This document shows, one piece after another, positions 53,172-63,192 of a stretch of 64,000 nucleotides of DNA. The notes under the pieces are model-generated. The model saw nothing but the letters and a program-made list of their open reading frames with translations, had not been told where the DNA came from and searched no databases. This DNA comes from JBCDGZ01 sp038750655 (GTDB lineage: Bacteria > Bacteroidota > Bacteroidia > Chitinophagales > Saprospiraceae). The DNA is taken from contig JBCDGZ010000003.1 in assembly GCA_038750655.1 (NCBI GenBank), forward strand, positions 1 through 64,000, written 5' to 3'. Position numbers and translations under genes: made by a program. The stretch's first letter is position 1. Every line of letters starts with the position of its first letter.

Positions 53172-53966
53172 ATGAAGGCATATCTCCAATTATTACAACA
53201 TCTGCTGGAAGAGGGGACCCAAAAAGGCGATCGGACAGGCACTGGAACGCTGAGCGTATTCGGCTACCAGATGCGTTTTGATCTCCAAGAGGGCTTTCCC
53301 CTGGTGACCACCAAGAAGTTACATGTTAAATCTATTATCCATGAATTGCTCTGGTTTCTGAAAGGAGAGACCAACATCAAATATTTGCAAGAGAATGGCG
53401 TAAGGATTTGGAACGAATGGGCTGATGAGAACGGTGACCTTGGCCCGGTTTACGGGAAGCAATGGCGCAGCTGGGAAGCTGCTGATGGGCAAGTCGTTGA
53501 TCAAATTGCTCAATTGATTGACAATATTAAACAAAATCCGAACTCTCGTCGGATGCTAGTTTGTGCTTGGAATGTAGGCGATCTTCCTCAAATGGCGCTT
53601 TCTCCCTGTCATTGTCTGTTCCAATTTTACGTGGCCAACGGCCGGCTGTCCTGCCAGCTGTATCAGCGCTCTGCTGATACCTTTCTGGGCGTTCCGTTCA
53701 ACATCGCCTCCTACGCTTTACTGACAATGATGATTGCTCAAGTTTGTGACTTGGAACCTGGAGAATTTATCCACACTTTCGGAGATGTCCACCTGTATCT
53801 CAATCACATCGACCAGGCGAAGCTTCAATTGACCCGCAGCCCTCGTCCGCTGCCAAAAATGAAAATCAATCCAGCCGTAAAATCGATCTTTAACTTTGAA
53901 TATGAGGACTTTGAGCTGGTGGACTATAACCCTGCTCCTCATATAAAGGCAAAGGTTTCAGTGTAA
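53172..53966 (+). CDS. thyA: Thymidylate synthase ThyA
   Basis: A 264-residue enzyme converting dUMP and methylene-THF to dTMP and DHF. The catalytic Cys146 is in LSPCHC, at the same position and total length as E. coli ThyA. Other motifs: RTGTGTLSVFG near the N-terminus, WRSWEA, YQRSADTFLGVPFNIASYA and the end PAVKSIFNFEYEDFELVDYNPAPHIKAKVSV. The start MKAYLQLLQHLLEEG at 53172 is preferred over the ATG 90 bp upstream, whose extra codons do not resemble ThyA. Dihydrofolate reductase is not adjacent. Confidence 0.97.
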   Translation: MKAYLQLLQHLLEEGTQKGDRTGTGTLSVFGYQMRFDLQEGFPLVTTKKLHVKSIIHELLWFLKGETNIKYLQENGVRIWNEWADENGDLGPVYGKQWRSWEAADGQVVDQIAQLIDNIKQNPNSRRMLVCAWNVGDLPQMALSPCHCLFQFYVANGRLSCQLYQRSADTFLGVPFNIASYALLTMMIAQVCDLEPGEFIHTFGDVHLYLNHIDQAKLQLTRSPRPLPKMKINPAVKSIFNFEYEDFELVDYNPAPHIKAKVSV

Positions 53967-54039
53967 GAATAGTTTAATTTGCCAGGTTTGGACAATCTAT
54001 TTAGAAGTAATCTAAATAGGTAAGACCAAATGATTAGTA

Positions 54040-54070
54040 TTGGTAATAATGTGAACGAATTATATCTTTG
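54040..54070 (+). promoter_or_regulatory. Housekeeping promoter of the act operon
   Basis: TTGG at 54040-54043 and TATCTTTG at 54063-54070 are separated by exactly 19 bp, a near-perfect match to the Bacteroidota sigma-ABfr-type promoter (TTG/TTTG, N19, TAnnTTTG). Transcription would start near 54077, about 67 bp before the actA ATG at 54144. It lies downstream of an in-frame ATG at 54030, which argues against that start. Confidence 0.75.
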
Positions 54071-54143
54071 CGCTGACAAAACGATGACAAAACTTCGGAT
54101 GCAAAATCAACATCTTTTTAATCTTAATTTAAAGTCCAATATA

Positions 54144-55559
54144 ATGATGTATAAATCATTGGTCTTCAGATTTTTACTTCTTTTCATTTTCTCATCTTTC
54201 GCTATTCATCTTTCTGCTGAACCCAACCTTGATGAGGGCAAGGCGCTCTTCAAAGCGAACTGTGCTCAATGTCACAATAGAAATATGAAAGATGACCTTA
54301 CTGGTCCTGCCCTCGGTGGAGTACAGGAAAGATGGGAAGGCCGTGAAGAAGTGCTCTATGCTTGGATCACAAATTCAGCTGCAGTCATTGCCTCTGGCGA
54401 TGAATATGCGGTGAATTTGTACAACCAGTGGAACAAGGCAGCGATGAATGCCTTTCCCAACTTGTCTGACCAGCAAATTGAGTCTATCCTTGGCTACATC
54501 AACGCAGTTTATACTGGTGCCGATAAGAAAGGTGGTGGCGGTGGAGAGGCAGCTGTTGTTACAGTTGCTGAGAAGAGTGATAATACCTTCCTTTTCGTCA
54601 CGCTCTTCCTCATCCTCGGCATCTTGGCCGTTGTATTAGCTCGTATTATTTCCAACCTCAATCACATGTCTAAGGTGAGAGAGGGAGAAGCGGCTCCTGC
54701 TCGCCCGACTTTAGCCGAACTGCTGACCAGTAAGGGAATTATTGGTTTTGTGCTGTTCGCCTTGGTGGTATTGGGAGGATATACTACTGTCAATAATGCT
54801 ATCAACCTGGGCCGTCAGCAAGGCTATGCTCCCGAGCAGCCCATTAAATTCTCGCACGCGACACACGCCGGTCTGCACAAAATCGATTGTCAGTACTGTC
54901 ACGATGGTGCTCGGAGATCTAAGCATTCGGTCATCCCGGCTGCCAACACCTGTATGAATTGTCACTCTGCCATCAAGAAGGGGTCTCAGTATGGAACGGC
55001 GGAATTGACGAAAATCTATGCCTCTGTTGGCTATGATCCGGATAAGGGATCTTATATCGAAGATTATGAGAACATGCCTACCGAAGACATCGAAAAATTC
55101 TATAAAGCCTGGATTACTAAGAATTACCTCTCTGATAATGACTTGAGTTCTCTGGATCGCAAAGGAGAGCGAGAGGTCGAGAATCAGTGGCAAGGCATTG
55201 TTACTGCCTTGACCAATGAGTCAACAGGTGATGAATCTATTGCTGGCCCTATTGAATGGGTACGCATCCACAATTTGCCTGATCATGCCTACTTCAACCA
55301 TGCGCAGCATGTTAGCGTTGGTAAAGTAGAGTGCCAGCAATGTCATGGCCCTGTGCAGAACATGGAGGTTGTTGCTCAGTACTCTCCGCTTTCTATGGGA
55401 TGGTGTATTAACTGCCACCGTCAGACGGAAGTCCAGTTTACGAGCAACGATTATTATAAGTCCTATGAGAAGTACCACCAAGAGCTGAAGGATGGTACGC
55501 GTGATAAAGTAACAGTCGAAGACATCGGTGGTTTGGAATGCCAAAAGTGCCACTATTAA
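54144..55559 (+). CDS. actA: Alternative complex III subunit ActA (multihaem cytochrome c)
   Basis: The multihaem cytochrome c of ACIII, 471 residues. A signal peptide ends near HLSA (about residue 25). Six CxxCH haem sites are visible: CAQCH close to the N-terminus (54261) and CQYCH, CMNCH, CQQCH, CINCH and CQKCH in the C-terminal half. The first belongs to a separate mono-haem cytochrome c domain (about residues 30-105), followed by two membrane segments (about 125-150 and 185-205) and the pentahaem domain characteristic of ActA. Electrons from the iron-sulfur chain of ActB pass through these haems. The ATG at 54144 (or 54147) directly precedes the signal peptide and follows the promoter. 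Confidence 0.93.
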   Translation: MMYKSLVFRFLLLFIFSSFAIHLSAEPNLDEGKALFKANCAQCHNRNMKDDLTGPALGGVQERWEGREEVLYAWITNSAAVIASGDEYAVNLYNQWNKAAMNAFPNLSDQQIESILGYINAVYTGADKKGGGGGEAAVVTVAEKSDNTFLFVTLFLILGILAVVLARIISNLNHMSKVREGEAAPARPTLAELLTSKGIIGFVLFALVVLGGYTTVNNAINLGRQQGYAPEQPIKFSHATHAGLHKIDCQYCHDGARRSKHSVIPAANTCMNCHSAIKKGSQYGTAELTKIYASVGYDPDKGSYIEDYENMPTEDIEKFYKAWITKNYLSDNDLSSLDRKGEREVENQWQGIVTALTNESTGDESIAGPIEWVRIHNLPDHAYFNHAQHVSVGKVECQQCHGPVQNMEVVAQYSPLSMGWCINCHRQTEVQFTSNDYYKSYEKYHQELKDGTRDKVTVEDIGGLECQKCHY

Positions 55560-55596
55560 TTAATTAAGTTTAAGGCCATATTCATATATAGCACAA

Positions 55597-58500
55597 ATGA
55601 AACAAATTAATAAAGACATCTGGGTCGGAGTTGATGATAAGAATAACGATCCTGAATTTCTGGAAACGGTAAACAGTGAATTTACTGAGCTTCCCATTAT
55701 TGATTCACTCAGTAAGGAATCTTCAGTTGAGCTGAAAAGTAATCGTCGCGATTTTCTTCGCTACTTGGGTTTTGGTTTGGGAGCAGCTACTCTCGCTGCT
55801 GGTTGCGACACTCCTGTTCGCCGGGCTATCCCCTACGTTGTTAAGCCTGATGCCATTGTTCCCGGTGTGGCCAATTATTATGCTTCAAGCTTTGTAAGAG
55901 GCGGAGATTATTGCTCTGTATTGGTAAAGACGCGCGAAGGGCGTCCCATCTTGGTGGAAGGCAATAAACTATCTCCTGTATCTAAAGGTGGTACTAGCGC
56001 CAGAGCCCAGGCCTCCGTGCTTGACCTCTACGATACCAATCGCGTCCGTTCTGGAGGAAAGGTGGTAGACGGTATGGTGGATTCGATGAGCTGGGAAGAC
56101 CTGGATAAGGCCATCAAAGATAAATTGAGTGCTAATGCCCAGATTCGCATTGTAAGCAATACCTGCATGATTCCTGCGGTCAAGCGTGCTTTCGCAGAAT
56201 TCAAAGCCAAATATCCTAATGCAGAGTGGGTCACCTATGATCCTTTCTCTAGTTCTGCCATTTTGCAAGCCAACGAGCAGAGTTTCGGGCAAAAAGCGAT
56301 CCCTGACTACCATTTTATTAATGCTCAAGTCATTGTGGCCTTTGATGCAGACTTCCTAGGGACTTGGATTTCTCCGACTGAATATTCTTGTGGCTACACC
56401 ACCAATCGCATTGTCGACGACTACAAGAATCCCAAGATGTCTCGCCACTATCAGGTGGAGAGTGGGATGTCTTTCACGGGATCAAATGCCGACCACCGCA
56501 TTTTGGTAAAGCCCTCTGAGCAAGGCGCTGCGATTGCCGCACTGTACAATGCAGTGGCTAAGCTGGCTGGAGCCTCCACGGTTTCTGCACCTGGAGTCAA
56601 CGAAAAAGCAGCAAAAGCTATCCGCATCATGGCGGACGACCTCTGGGAAAACCGCAACAAGGCCCTGGTCATTGCTGGCAGCAATAATATTGGAGAGCAA
56701 ATCCTGATCAATAAGATCAATGATATGCTCGGTAGCTACGGCCATACCATTGATTTTGCCCATGTTTCTTACCAGAAGCAGGGAATTGACTCCGATATTA
56801 GAAATCTGATCAGAGAGATGAATGCTGGCAGCGTTGATGCGCTCTTTGTCTACGATGCTAACCCCGCTTACGATCTCCCCAATACAAATGCCTTCGTCGA
56901 AGGTATGGCCAAAGTCGGCCTGAAAGTAGCGCTGAACCCACAGATCAACGAAACGGCGGCCTTGTGTGACTATATGGCCCCTGATCATCACTATCTGGAA
57001 TCCTGGAATGATGTAGAGGTGAAGCGAGGTCAGTACGGTATGATTCAGCCAACCATTTCGCCGCTGTTCAACACTCGTCAGGTAGGAGAGAGCTTCCTGC
57101 GCTGGGCCGATAGCTCGGCTTTAGATGTGAAGGCAGAGCAGCCTTACTATGAATTTCTCAAGGCTGGTTGGGAAGCTGAAATCTTCCCTAAGCAAAGCGA
57201 ATTCCTCACTTTCCAGTCTTTCTGGGACAATGTATTGCACGATGGGATCTTTAGCCTAAAGGTCGCGCCTAATCCTGGTGGTAATTGCCAGGCCAGCGCC
57301 TCCGATGCCGCTTCCCGAATCAATAAGCCCGGAAATGCGCCTTTCGAAATTTCGTTTTACGAAACCATCAGCATGGGATCAGGCCAGTACGCTGGTAATC
57401 CTTGGTTGCAGGAGCTGCCCGATCCGGTTACTCGCTGTGTTTGGGGGAATTACCTCGGTGTTCCTGTCGAATGGGATGGCATCAGAAATATCGAAGGAAT
57501 CAAGGGCATCGGTCGCCTCAATAAGAAGAGTACGGCTGATTATGTTAATATCACCGTTGATGGGGGAGAGCCTACGCGCGTAACTGCCATTCCTCAGTTT
57601 GGCCAAATGGCCGGAACGATGGCCATCGGGCTTGGTTATGGCCGTACAGTGGTTAGTAAAACGGGTGTGGACATCGGTGTAGACCTGTTTCCCAACCTGA
57701 CCTACGATGCCAATGGCAACGTCATCTACTATTCTGCCAATGCTGATTTGTCTGAGGTTCAGGGGTACGAGGAAGAATTTGCCTGCGTACAGTACCACCA
57801 CACGATGGGGGTAAAAGGCCTGGATACAGAAGTGGATGAGGTAATCAACGTCGATGAGAAGAACTTGGGATACAAAGGTTACCAAGGATCACTGACTAGT
57901 CGCTCTGTGATTCGTCAGACCAACCTTGATGATCTCCAAGAATACGTTCAAGAGATGGATAAGGAGAAGAAGACCTTTAACAAGCTCAATTCTCACACTC
58001 TTTATCCTTTTGATGAATATAAAGAAAATGTATACGGACAGGGCCATCACTGGGGGCTGTATATTGATCTGAATGCCTGCACGGGCTGTGGAGCTTGTGT
58101 GGTGGCTTGTAATGCCGAGAATAACGTCCCTGTTGTTGGTAAGTTGGAAGTACATCGCCATCACGAAATGAGCTGGCTGCGGATTGATCGCTACTACTAC
58201 GGAGATTTTGAGAATCCGAATGTGGTTTATCAACCTATGATGTGTCAGCACTGTGATAATGCTCCTTGCGAGAATGTTTGTCCTGTTGCTGCGACCAACC
58301 ACAGCTCAGAGGGCTTGAACCAGATGACCTACAACCGTTGTATCGGTACCCGTTACTGCGCGAATAACTGTCCTTACAAGGTGCGTCGCTTCAACTGGCT
58401 GGATTACACTACAGCTGACTTGTTCCCTGGTAATCAGCCACATGTAAATGAAGAAGAAGTGCCATTTGGTGCAGACAACCTGACTCGTATGGTCCTCAAC

Positions 58501-58830
58501 CCAGATGTTACTGTCCGTTCTCGTGGGGTAATTGAGAAGTGCAGCTTCTGCGTACAGCGGATTCAGGAGGGTAAGTTGACAGCTAAGCGGGAGGGCCGTC
58601 GCCTGAACGATAATGACATCAACTCTGCTTGCTCGACCAGCTGTCCAACCGGCGGCATCGCTTTTGGTGACCTTAATGATAAGAATAGCCTGGTAAGCCG
58701 TAAGATTGCGAATGCAAAATTGGGTTATCGTGCGCTTGAGGAAATCAATGTTCAATCTTCTGTCGTATATTCTGCAAAGATTACCAACAGAAACAGCAAA
58801 TTGGATGCTGAGATGAAAGCTAATTCTTAA
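55597..58830 (+). CDS. actB: Alternative complex III subunit ActB (fused molybdopterin-like and Fe-S protein)
   Basis: A 1,077-residue iron-sulfur subunit of ACIII. A twin-arginine-type signal SNRRDFLRYLGFG (about residues 48-60) is followed by LAAGC, a lipobox-like end. Residues ~75-740 resemble the molybdopterin oxidoreductase catalytic subunit, but ACIII members carry no molybdenum cofactor. The C-terminal part (from about 815) holds cysteines for four clusters: CTGCGACVVAC, CQHCDNAPCENVC, CIGTRYCANNCP and CSFC...CSTSC. In the third motif Thr replaces the second cysteine, the hallmark of the single [3Fe-4S] cluster in ActB. The gene follows actA by 37 bp. Confidence 0.95.
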   Translation: MKQINKDIWVGVDDKNNDPEFLETVNSEFTELPIIDSLSKESSVELKSNRRDFLRYLGFGLGAATLAAGCDTPVRRAIPYVVKPDAIVPGVANYYASSFVRGGDYCSVLVKTREGRPILVEGNKLSPVSKGGTSARAQASVLDLYDTNRVRSGGKVVDGMVDSMSWEDLDKAIKDKLSANAQIRIVSNTCMIPAVKRAFAEFKAKYPNAEWVTYDPFSSSAILQANEQSFGQKAIPDYHFINAQVIVAFDADFLGTWISPTEYSCGYTTNRIVDDYKNPKMSRHYQVESGMSFTGSNADHRILVKPSEQGAAIAALYNAVAKLAGASTVSAPGVNEKAAKAIRIMADDLWENRNKALVIAGSNNIGEQILINKINDMLGSYGHTIDFAHVSYQKQGIDSDIRNLIREMNAGSVDALFVYDANPAYDLPNTNAFVEGMAKVGLKVALNPQINETAALCDYMAPDHHYLESWNDVEVKRGQYGMIQPTISPLFNTRQVGESFLRWADSSALDVKAEQPYYEFLKAGWEAEIFPKQSEFLTFQSFWDNVLHDGIFSLKVAPNPGGNCQASASDAASRINKPGNAPFEISFYETISMGSGQYAGNPWLQELPDPVTRCVWGNYLGVPVEWDGIRNIEGIKGIGRLNKKSTADYVNITVDGGEPTRVTAIPQFGQMAGTMAIGLGYGRTVVSKTGVDIGVDLFPNLTYDANGNVIYYSANADLSEVQGYEEEFACVQYHHTMGVKGLDTEVDEVINVDEKNLGYKGYQGSLTSRSVIRQTNLDDLQEYVQEMDKEKKTFNKLNSHTLYPFDEYKENVYGQGHHWGLYIDLNACTGCGACVVACNAENNVPVVGKLEVHRHHEMSWLRIDRYYYGDFENPNVVYQPMMCQHCDNAPCENVCPVAATNHSSEGLNQMTYNRCIGTRYCANNCPYKVRRFNWLDYTTADLFPGNQPHVNEEEVPFGADNLTRMVLNPDVTVRSRGVIEKCSFCVQRIQEGKLTAKREGRRLNDNDINSACSTSCPTGGIAFGDLNDKNSLVSRKIANAKLGYRALEEINVQSSVVYSAKITNRNSKLDAEMKANS

Positions 58831-58877
58831 AAAATGAAACTCTAGACCTGTTAGCAGGTCGTACAAAACACAATAAC

Positions 58878-60284
<1,407 letters not shown>

Positions 60285-60320
60285 ATTATCAAATTTGCCA
60301 ACAACTTTAATCAATAGATA

Positions 60321-60851
60321 ATGAGTCAAGGATATAAAGAAGTACTATACGGTCTGTATGACGATGAGGAAGACCTGATGAGAGCAGTGAAGCAAGCCAA
60401 GGCAGACCACCTCGACATTATGGATGTATTTACTCCGTTTCCCGTCCACGGCCTCGATCCTATTCTGGGACTGGCGGAGTCTCGTCTGCATATCGCTGGG
60501 TTTGTATTCGGTAGTATGGGAACCCTGACCGCCTTCGGCTTTATGACCTGGGTCTTCACCCGCGACTGGCCGATCATTTTCGGTGGAAAGCCTTATTGGT
60601 CGGTGCCCGCTTTCATCCCGATCACTTTCGAGTTGACCGTACTGTTCGCTGCCATCGGCATGGTCGTGACTTTCTATACCGTTTGCGGCTTAGGGCCTGG
60701 TGTAACCAACCCTGTATTGGACGATCGGATCACAGATGATAAATTTTGTATTGCCTTCAATATTAATGGCTATACCCCCGAGCAGGTCAATAAGCTCAAC
60801 TCCTTCTTCAGCACTACTGGTGCCTCAGAAGTGAATACCAAAACTATTTAA
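60321..60851 (+). CDS. actD: Alternative complex III subunit ActD (DUF3341)
   Basis: A 176-residue membrane protein of the DUF3341 family. Features: YGLYDDEEDLMRAVKQAK, MDVFTPFPVHGLDPILGLAESRL, two membrane segments (about residues 58-80 and 95-120) with FGGKPYWSVPAFIPITFELTVLFAA. It is a structural subunit of ACIII close to ActC. It overlaps nothing; 10 bp separate it from actE, typical for this operon. Confidence 0.95.
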   Translation: MSQGYKEVLYGLYDDEEDLMRAVKQAKADHLDIMDVFTPFPVHGLDPILGLAESRLHIAGFVFGSMGTLTAFGFMTWVFTRDWPIIFGGKPYWSVPAFIPITFELTVLFAAIGMVVTFYTVCGLGPGVTNPVLDDRITDDKFCIAFNINGYTPEQVNKLNSFFSTTGASEVNTKTI

Positions 60852-60861
60852 TCGCCTGGAT

Positions 60862-61791
60862 ATGAATACTCGTTTAAATAATACCTTATCATTGCTCGCT
60901 GTGGCTTTGCTGTTGATACTAAGCGCCTGCCAACAGCCGGAGGACAATAGTCCTGGCAGTGAATACATGCCGGACATGGGGCACTCTATTGCCTATGAGG
61001 CCAACCACTATGACTATTATTATTACAATACCTGGGGTAGTGAAGAAGAATACTACAAGATTGCTAAGCCTCGGAAGCCTGTCAAAGGAACGATCCCCAG
61101 AGGATACGCTGGCGTGCACTACGCTGCCCAAAAGGCCAACGCTACAGCACTGCTGACGGCGGATAAAATGCCCAAAGATAAGTACATCCCGACCAACGGT
61201 AGTGTACCTTATTACTATGCTGATACAGAGGCAGAGCGGACCAGAGCTACTAACGAAATTCTGGTCAATCCGTTTCCTATCACTGACAAAGGCTTGGCGG
61301 ATGCCAAGGAGCTTTATAATATCTTTTGCGGAATTTGCCACGGAGAGAAAGGTGGCGGCAATGGCTACATTGTTCGGGAAGACGGTGGGGTATATCCTGC
61401 CCAGCCTGCAAGTTTCCTGACGGATGAGTTCCAGGCTGCTTCCAATGGTCGCTACTACCATGCGATCATGCACGGTAAGAACGTGATGGGGAATTACAAG
61501 GACAAGCTGTCCTACGAGGAGCGTTGGCAGGTCATTCACTACATCCGTGCCCTGCAAGCTAAAGATAAAGGACTGGTTTACGATGAAACAGAAAATACCT
61601 TAAACTCGAATGATTATAATGTTCCTGGTTCGAAGGTAAAGGTGGTGGCTACTAAGATGGAAAGCCACGATGGTGACCACGGTCACGGCGATGGTGATCA
61701 CAGCAGCCACGATGGCGACCACAGCGGTGATGCGGAGCATAGCCATGAAGGAGGAGATCACGATCACGGTACCCACGGTGGTGGGCACTAA
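60862..61791 (+). CDS. actE: Alternative complex III subunit ActE (mono-haem cytochrome c lipoprotein) with His-rich tail
   Basis: A 309-residue lipoprotein: LSAC places Cys23 as the lipid site. A mono-haem cytochrome c domain (about residues 145-235) carries FCGICHGEKGGGNG and a Met-containing HGKNVMGNYKDKLSYEERWQVIHYI as sixth-ligand region. The last ~45 residues (about 265-309) are almost only His, Asp, Gly and Ser, with about 17 histidines. That tail is not a normal part of the family as I know it. The cytochrome domain receives electrons from ActA and passes them to the oxidase. Confidence 0.93.
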   Translation: MNTRLNNTLSLLAVALLLILSACQQPEDNSPGSEYMPDMGHSIAYEANHYDYYYYNTWGSEEEYYKIAKPRKPVKGTIPRGYAGVHYAAQKANATALLTADKMPKDKYIPTNGSVPYYYADTEAERTRATNEILVNPFPITDKGLADAKELYNIFCGICHGEKGGGNGYIVREDGGVYPAQPASFLTDEFQAASNGRYYHAIMHGKNVMGNYKDKLSYEERWQVIHYIRALQAKDKGLVYDETENTLNSNDYNVPGSKVKVVATKMESHDGDHGHGDGDHSSHDGDHSGDAEHSHEGGDHDHGTHGGGH

Positions 61792-61860
61792 TTTCAGCAA
61801 ACTCAATTACGGAAAATCATAAAGAATACTTTCGGCAGAAAGAAAAAATAAACAAAAGAA

Positions 61861-63138
61861 ATGAATCAATTTATTTTTGAAAGTAAACAAAAGACGGTCC
61901 TGCTAGGGTTTATTATCCTCGGTGTGGTTTGTCTTGGACTTTCCTTTGTAATGGATGGAACGCCCCACCATACACGATTCTGGTCTAATCTTCTTCACAA
62001 TACCGTTTATTTCACGGGTATTTCCTTCGTTTCTCTATTTGCACTGGCTGCTTTTACCACAGCTTACGCTGGCTGGCATACGGTGATGAAGCGAATTTGG
62101 GAGGCCTATTCTTTGTTCCTAATCGTCGGCCTTGGTTTTCTGGTTATCATCATTGCCGGTTTGTGGGGACATATGCATCACTTGTATCACTGGGGAATGG
62201 ACGGTGTAGCTGATCCTAATAGCCCTAATTACGATAGCATTCTGGCTGGTAAGGCAGGGTTCCTTAATAAATATGTTTACACCTTCGGTACCATCATTGT
62301 GGTATCGGTATGGTACTTCTTTGCGGTGCGACTCCGTAAGCTGTCGGTAGCGGAGGATACTATGGGCGGCGATGCCAATTTCACTTATCACCGTCGCATC
62401 CGTGTTTTTGCGGGAATTTTTCTGCCTATTGCGGCTTTTACTAGCGCCGCTTTGATCTGGCAATGGGTGATGTCTATCGACGCACACTGGTATAGTACCC
62501 TCTACGCTTGGTACTCTACGGCCAGCTGGTTTGTAGGCAGTCTGGGCCTCACCATCCTGACGCTGATCTATATGAAGTCCAAAGGGTATTTCCAAAATGT
62601 AACCGAAGAGCATATGCACGATTTGGGCAAGTATTTGTTTGCTTTCAGTGTATTCTGGACTTATCTTTGGTTCTCACAGTTTATGTTGATCTGGTATGGG
62701 AATAATGGTGAAGAAACGGTTTATTACCAGATTCGTCGCGATGAATACCCGGTTCTTTACTTTGGTAATTTGATCATAAATTTTGTTCTGCCATTTCTGA
62801 TTCTGATGCGCAACTCTACCAAGCGTAAATTCGGTACGCTGGCTTTTGTTTCGATCATCTGCTTTTTTGGACACTGGTGGGACTATTTCTATATGATTAA
62901 GCCTGGTGCTTTAATCAACGCTCAGCACGCTGACCACGCTGCTCATGCAGCTGGCGAGCACGGACATCAAGCCGCAGAATTTATGATGGGCTTTAGCATT
63001 CCTGGTTTGTTGGAGTTAGGAACATTTTTAGGTTTCACGGCCTTGTTCATGTATTTCGCTTTCCATCACATGTCTAAGGCTTCTCTGGAACCTGTGCACG
63101 ATCCATACTTGGGCGAAAGTTTACATCACCATGTGTAG
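61861..63138 (+). CDS. actF: Alternative complex III subunit ActF (NrfD-like second membrane subunit)
   Basis: A 425-residue membrane protein with about ten hydrophobic segments, the second NrfD-like subunit of ACIII. Visible: GLWGHMHHLYHWGMDGVADPNS, SIDAHWYSTLYAWYSTASWFVGS and FGHWWDYFYMIKPGAL near residue 340. A short His/Ala-rich loop (HADHAAHAAGEHGHQAAEF) is at about 360-378. It follows actE by 69 bp and is followed by coxB 54 bp later. Confidence 0.94.
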   Translation: MNQFIFESKQKTVLLGFIILGVVCLGLSFVMDGTPHHTRFWSNLLHNTVYFTGISFVSLFALAAFTTAYAGWHTVMKRIWEAYSLFLIVGLGFLVIIIAGLWGHMHHLYHWGMDGVADPNSPNYDSILAGKAGFLNKYVYTFGTIIVVSVWYFFAVRLRKLSVAEDTMGGDANFTYHRRIRVFAGIFLPIAAFTSAALIWQWVMSIDAHWYSTLYAWYSTASWFVGSLGLTILTLIYMKSKGYFQNVTEEHMHDLGKYLFAFSVFWTYLWFSQFMLIWYGNNGEETVYYQIRRDEYPVLYFGNLIINFVLPFLILMRNSTKRKFGTLAFVSIICFFGHWWDYFYMIKPGALINAQHADHAAHAAGEHGHQAAEFMMGFSIPGLLELGTFLGFTALFMYFAFHHMSKASLEPVHDPYLGESLHHHV

Positions 63139-63192
63139 GATAATTGATTTTGAAAATTGTATACATCAATTAAACTGAAAAATTAATTTATA

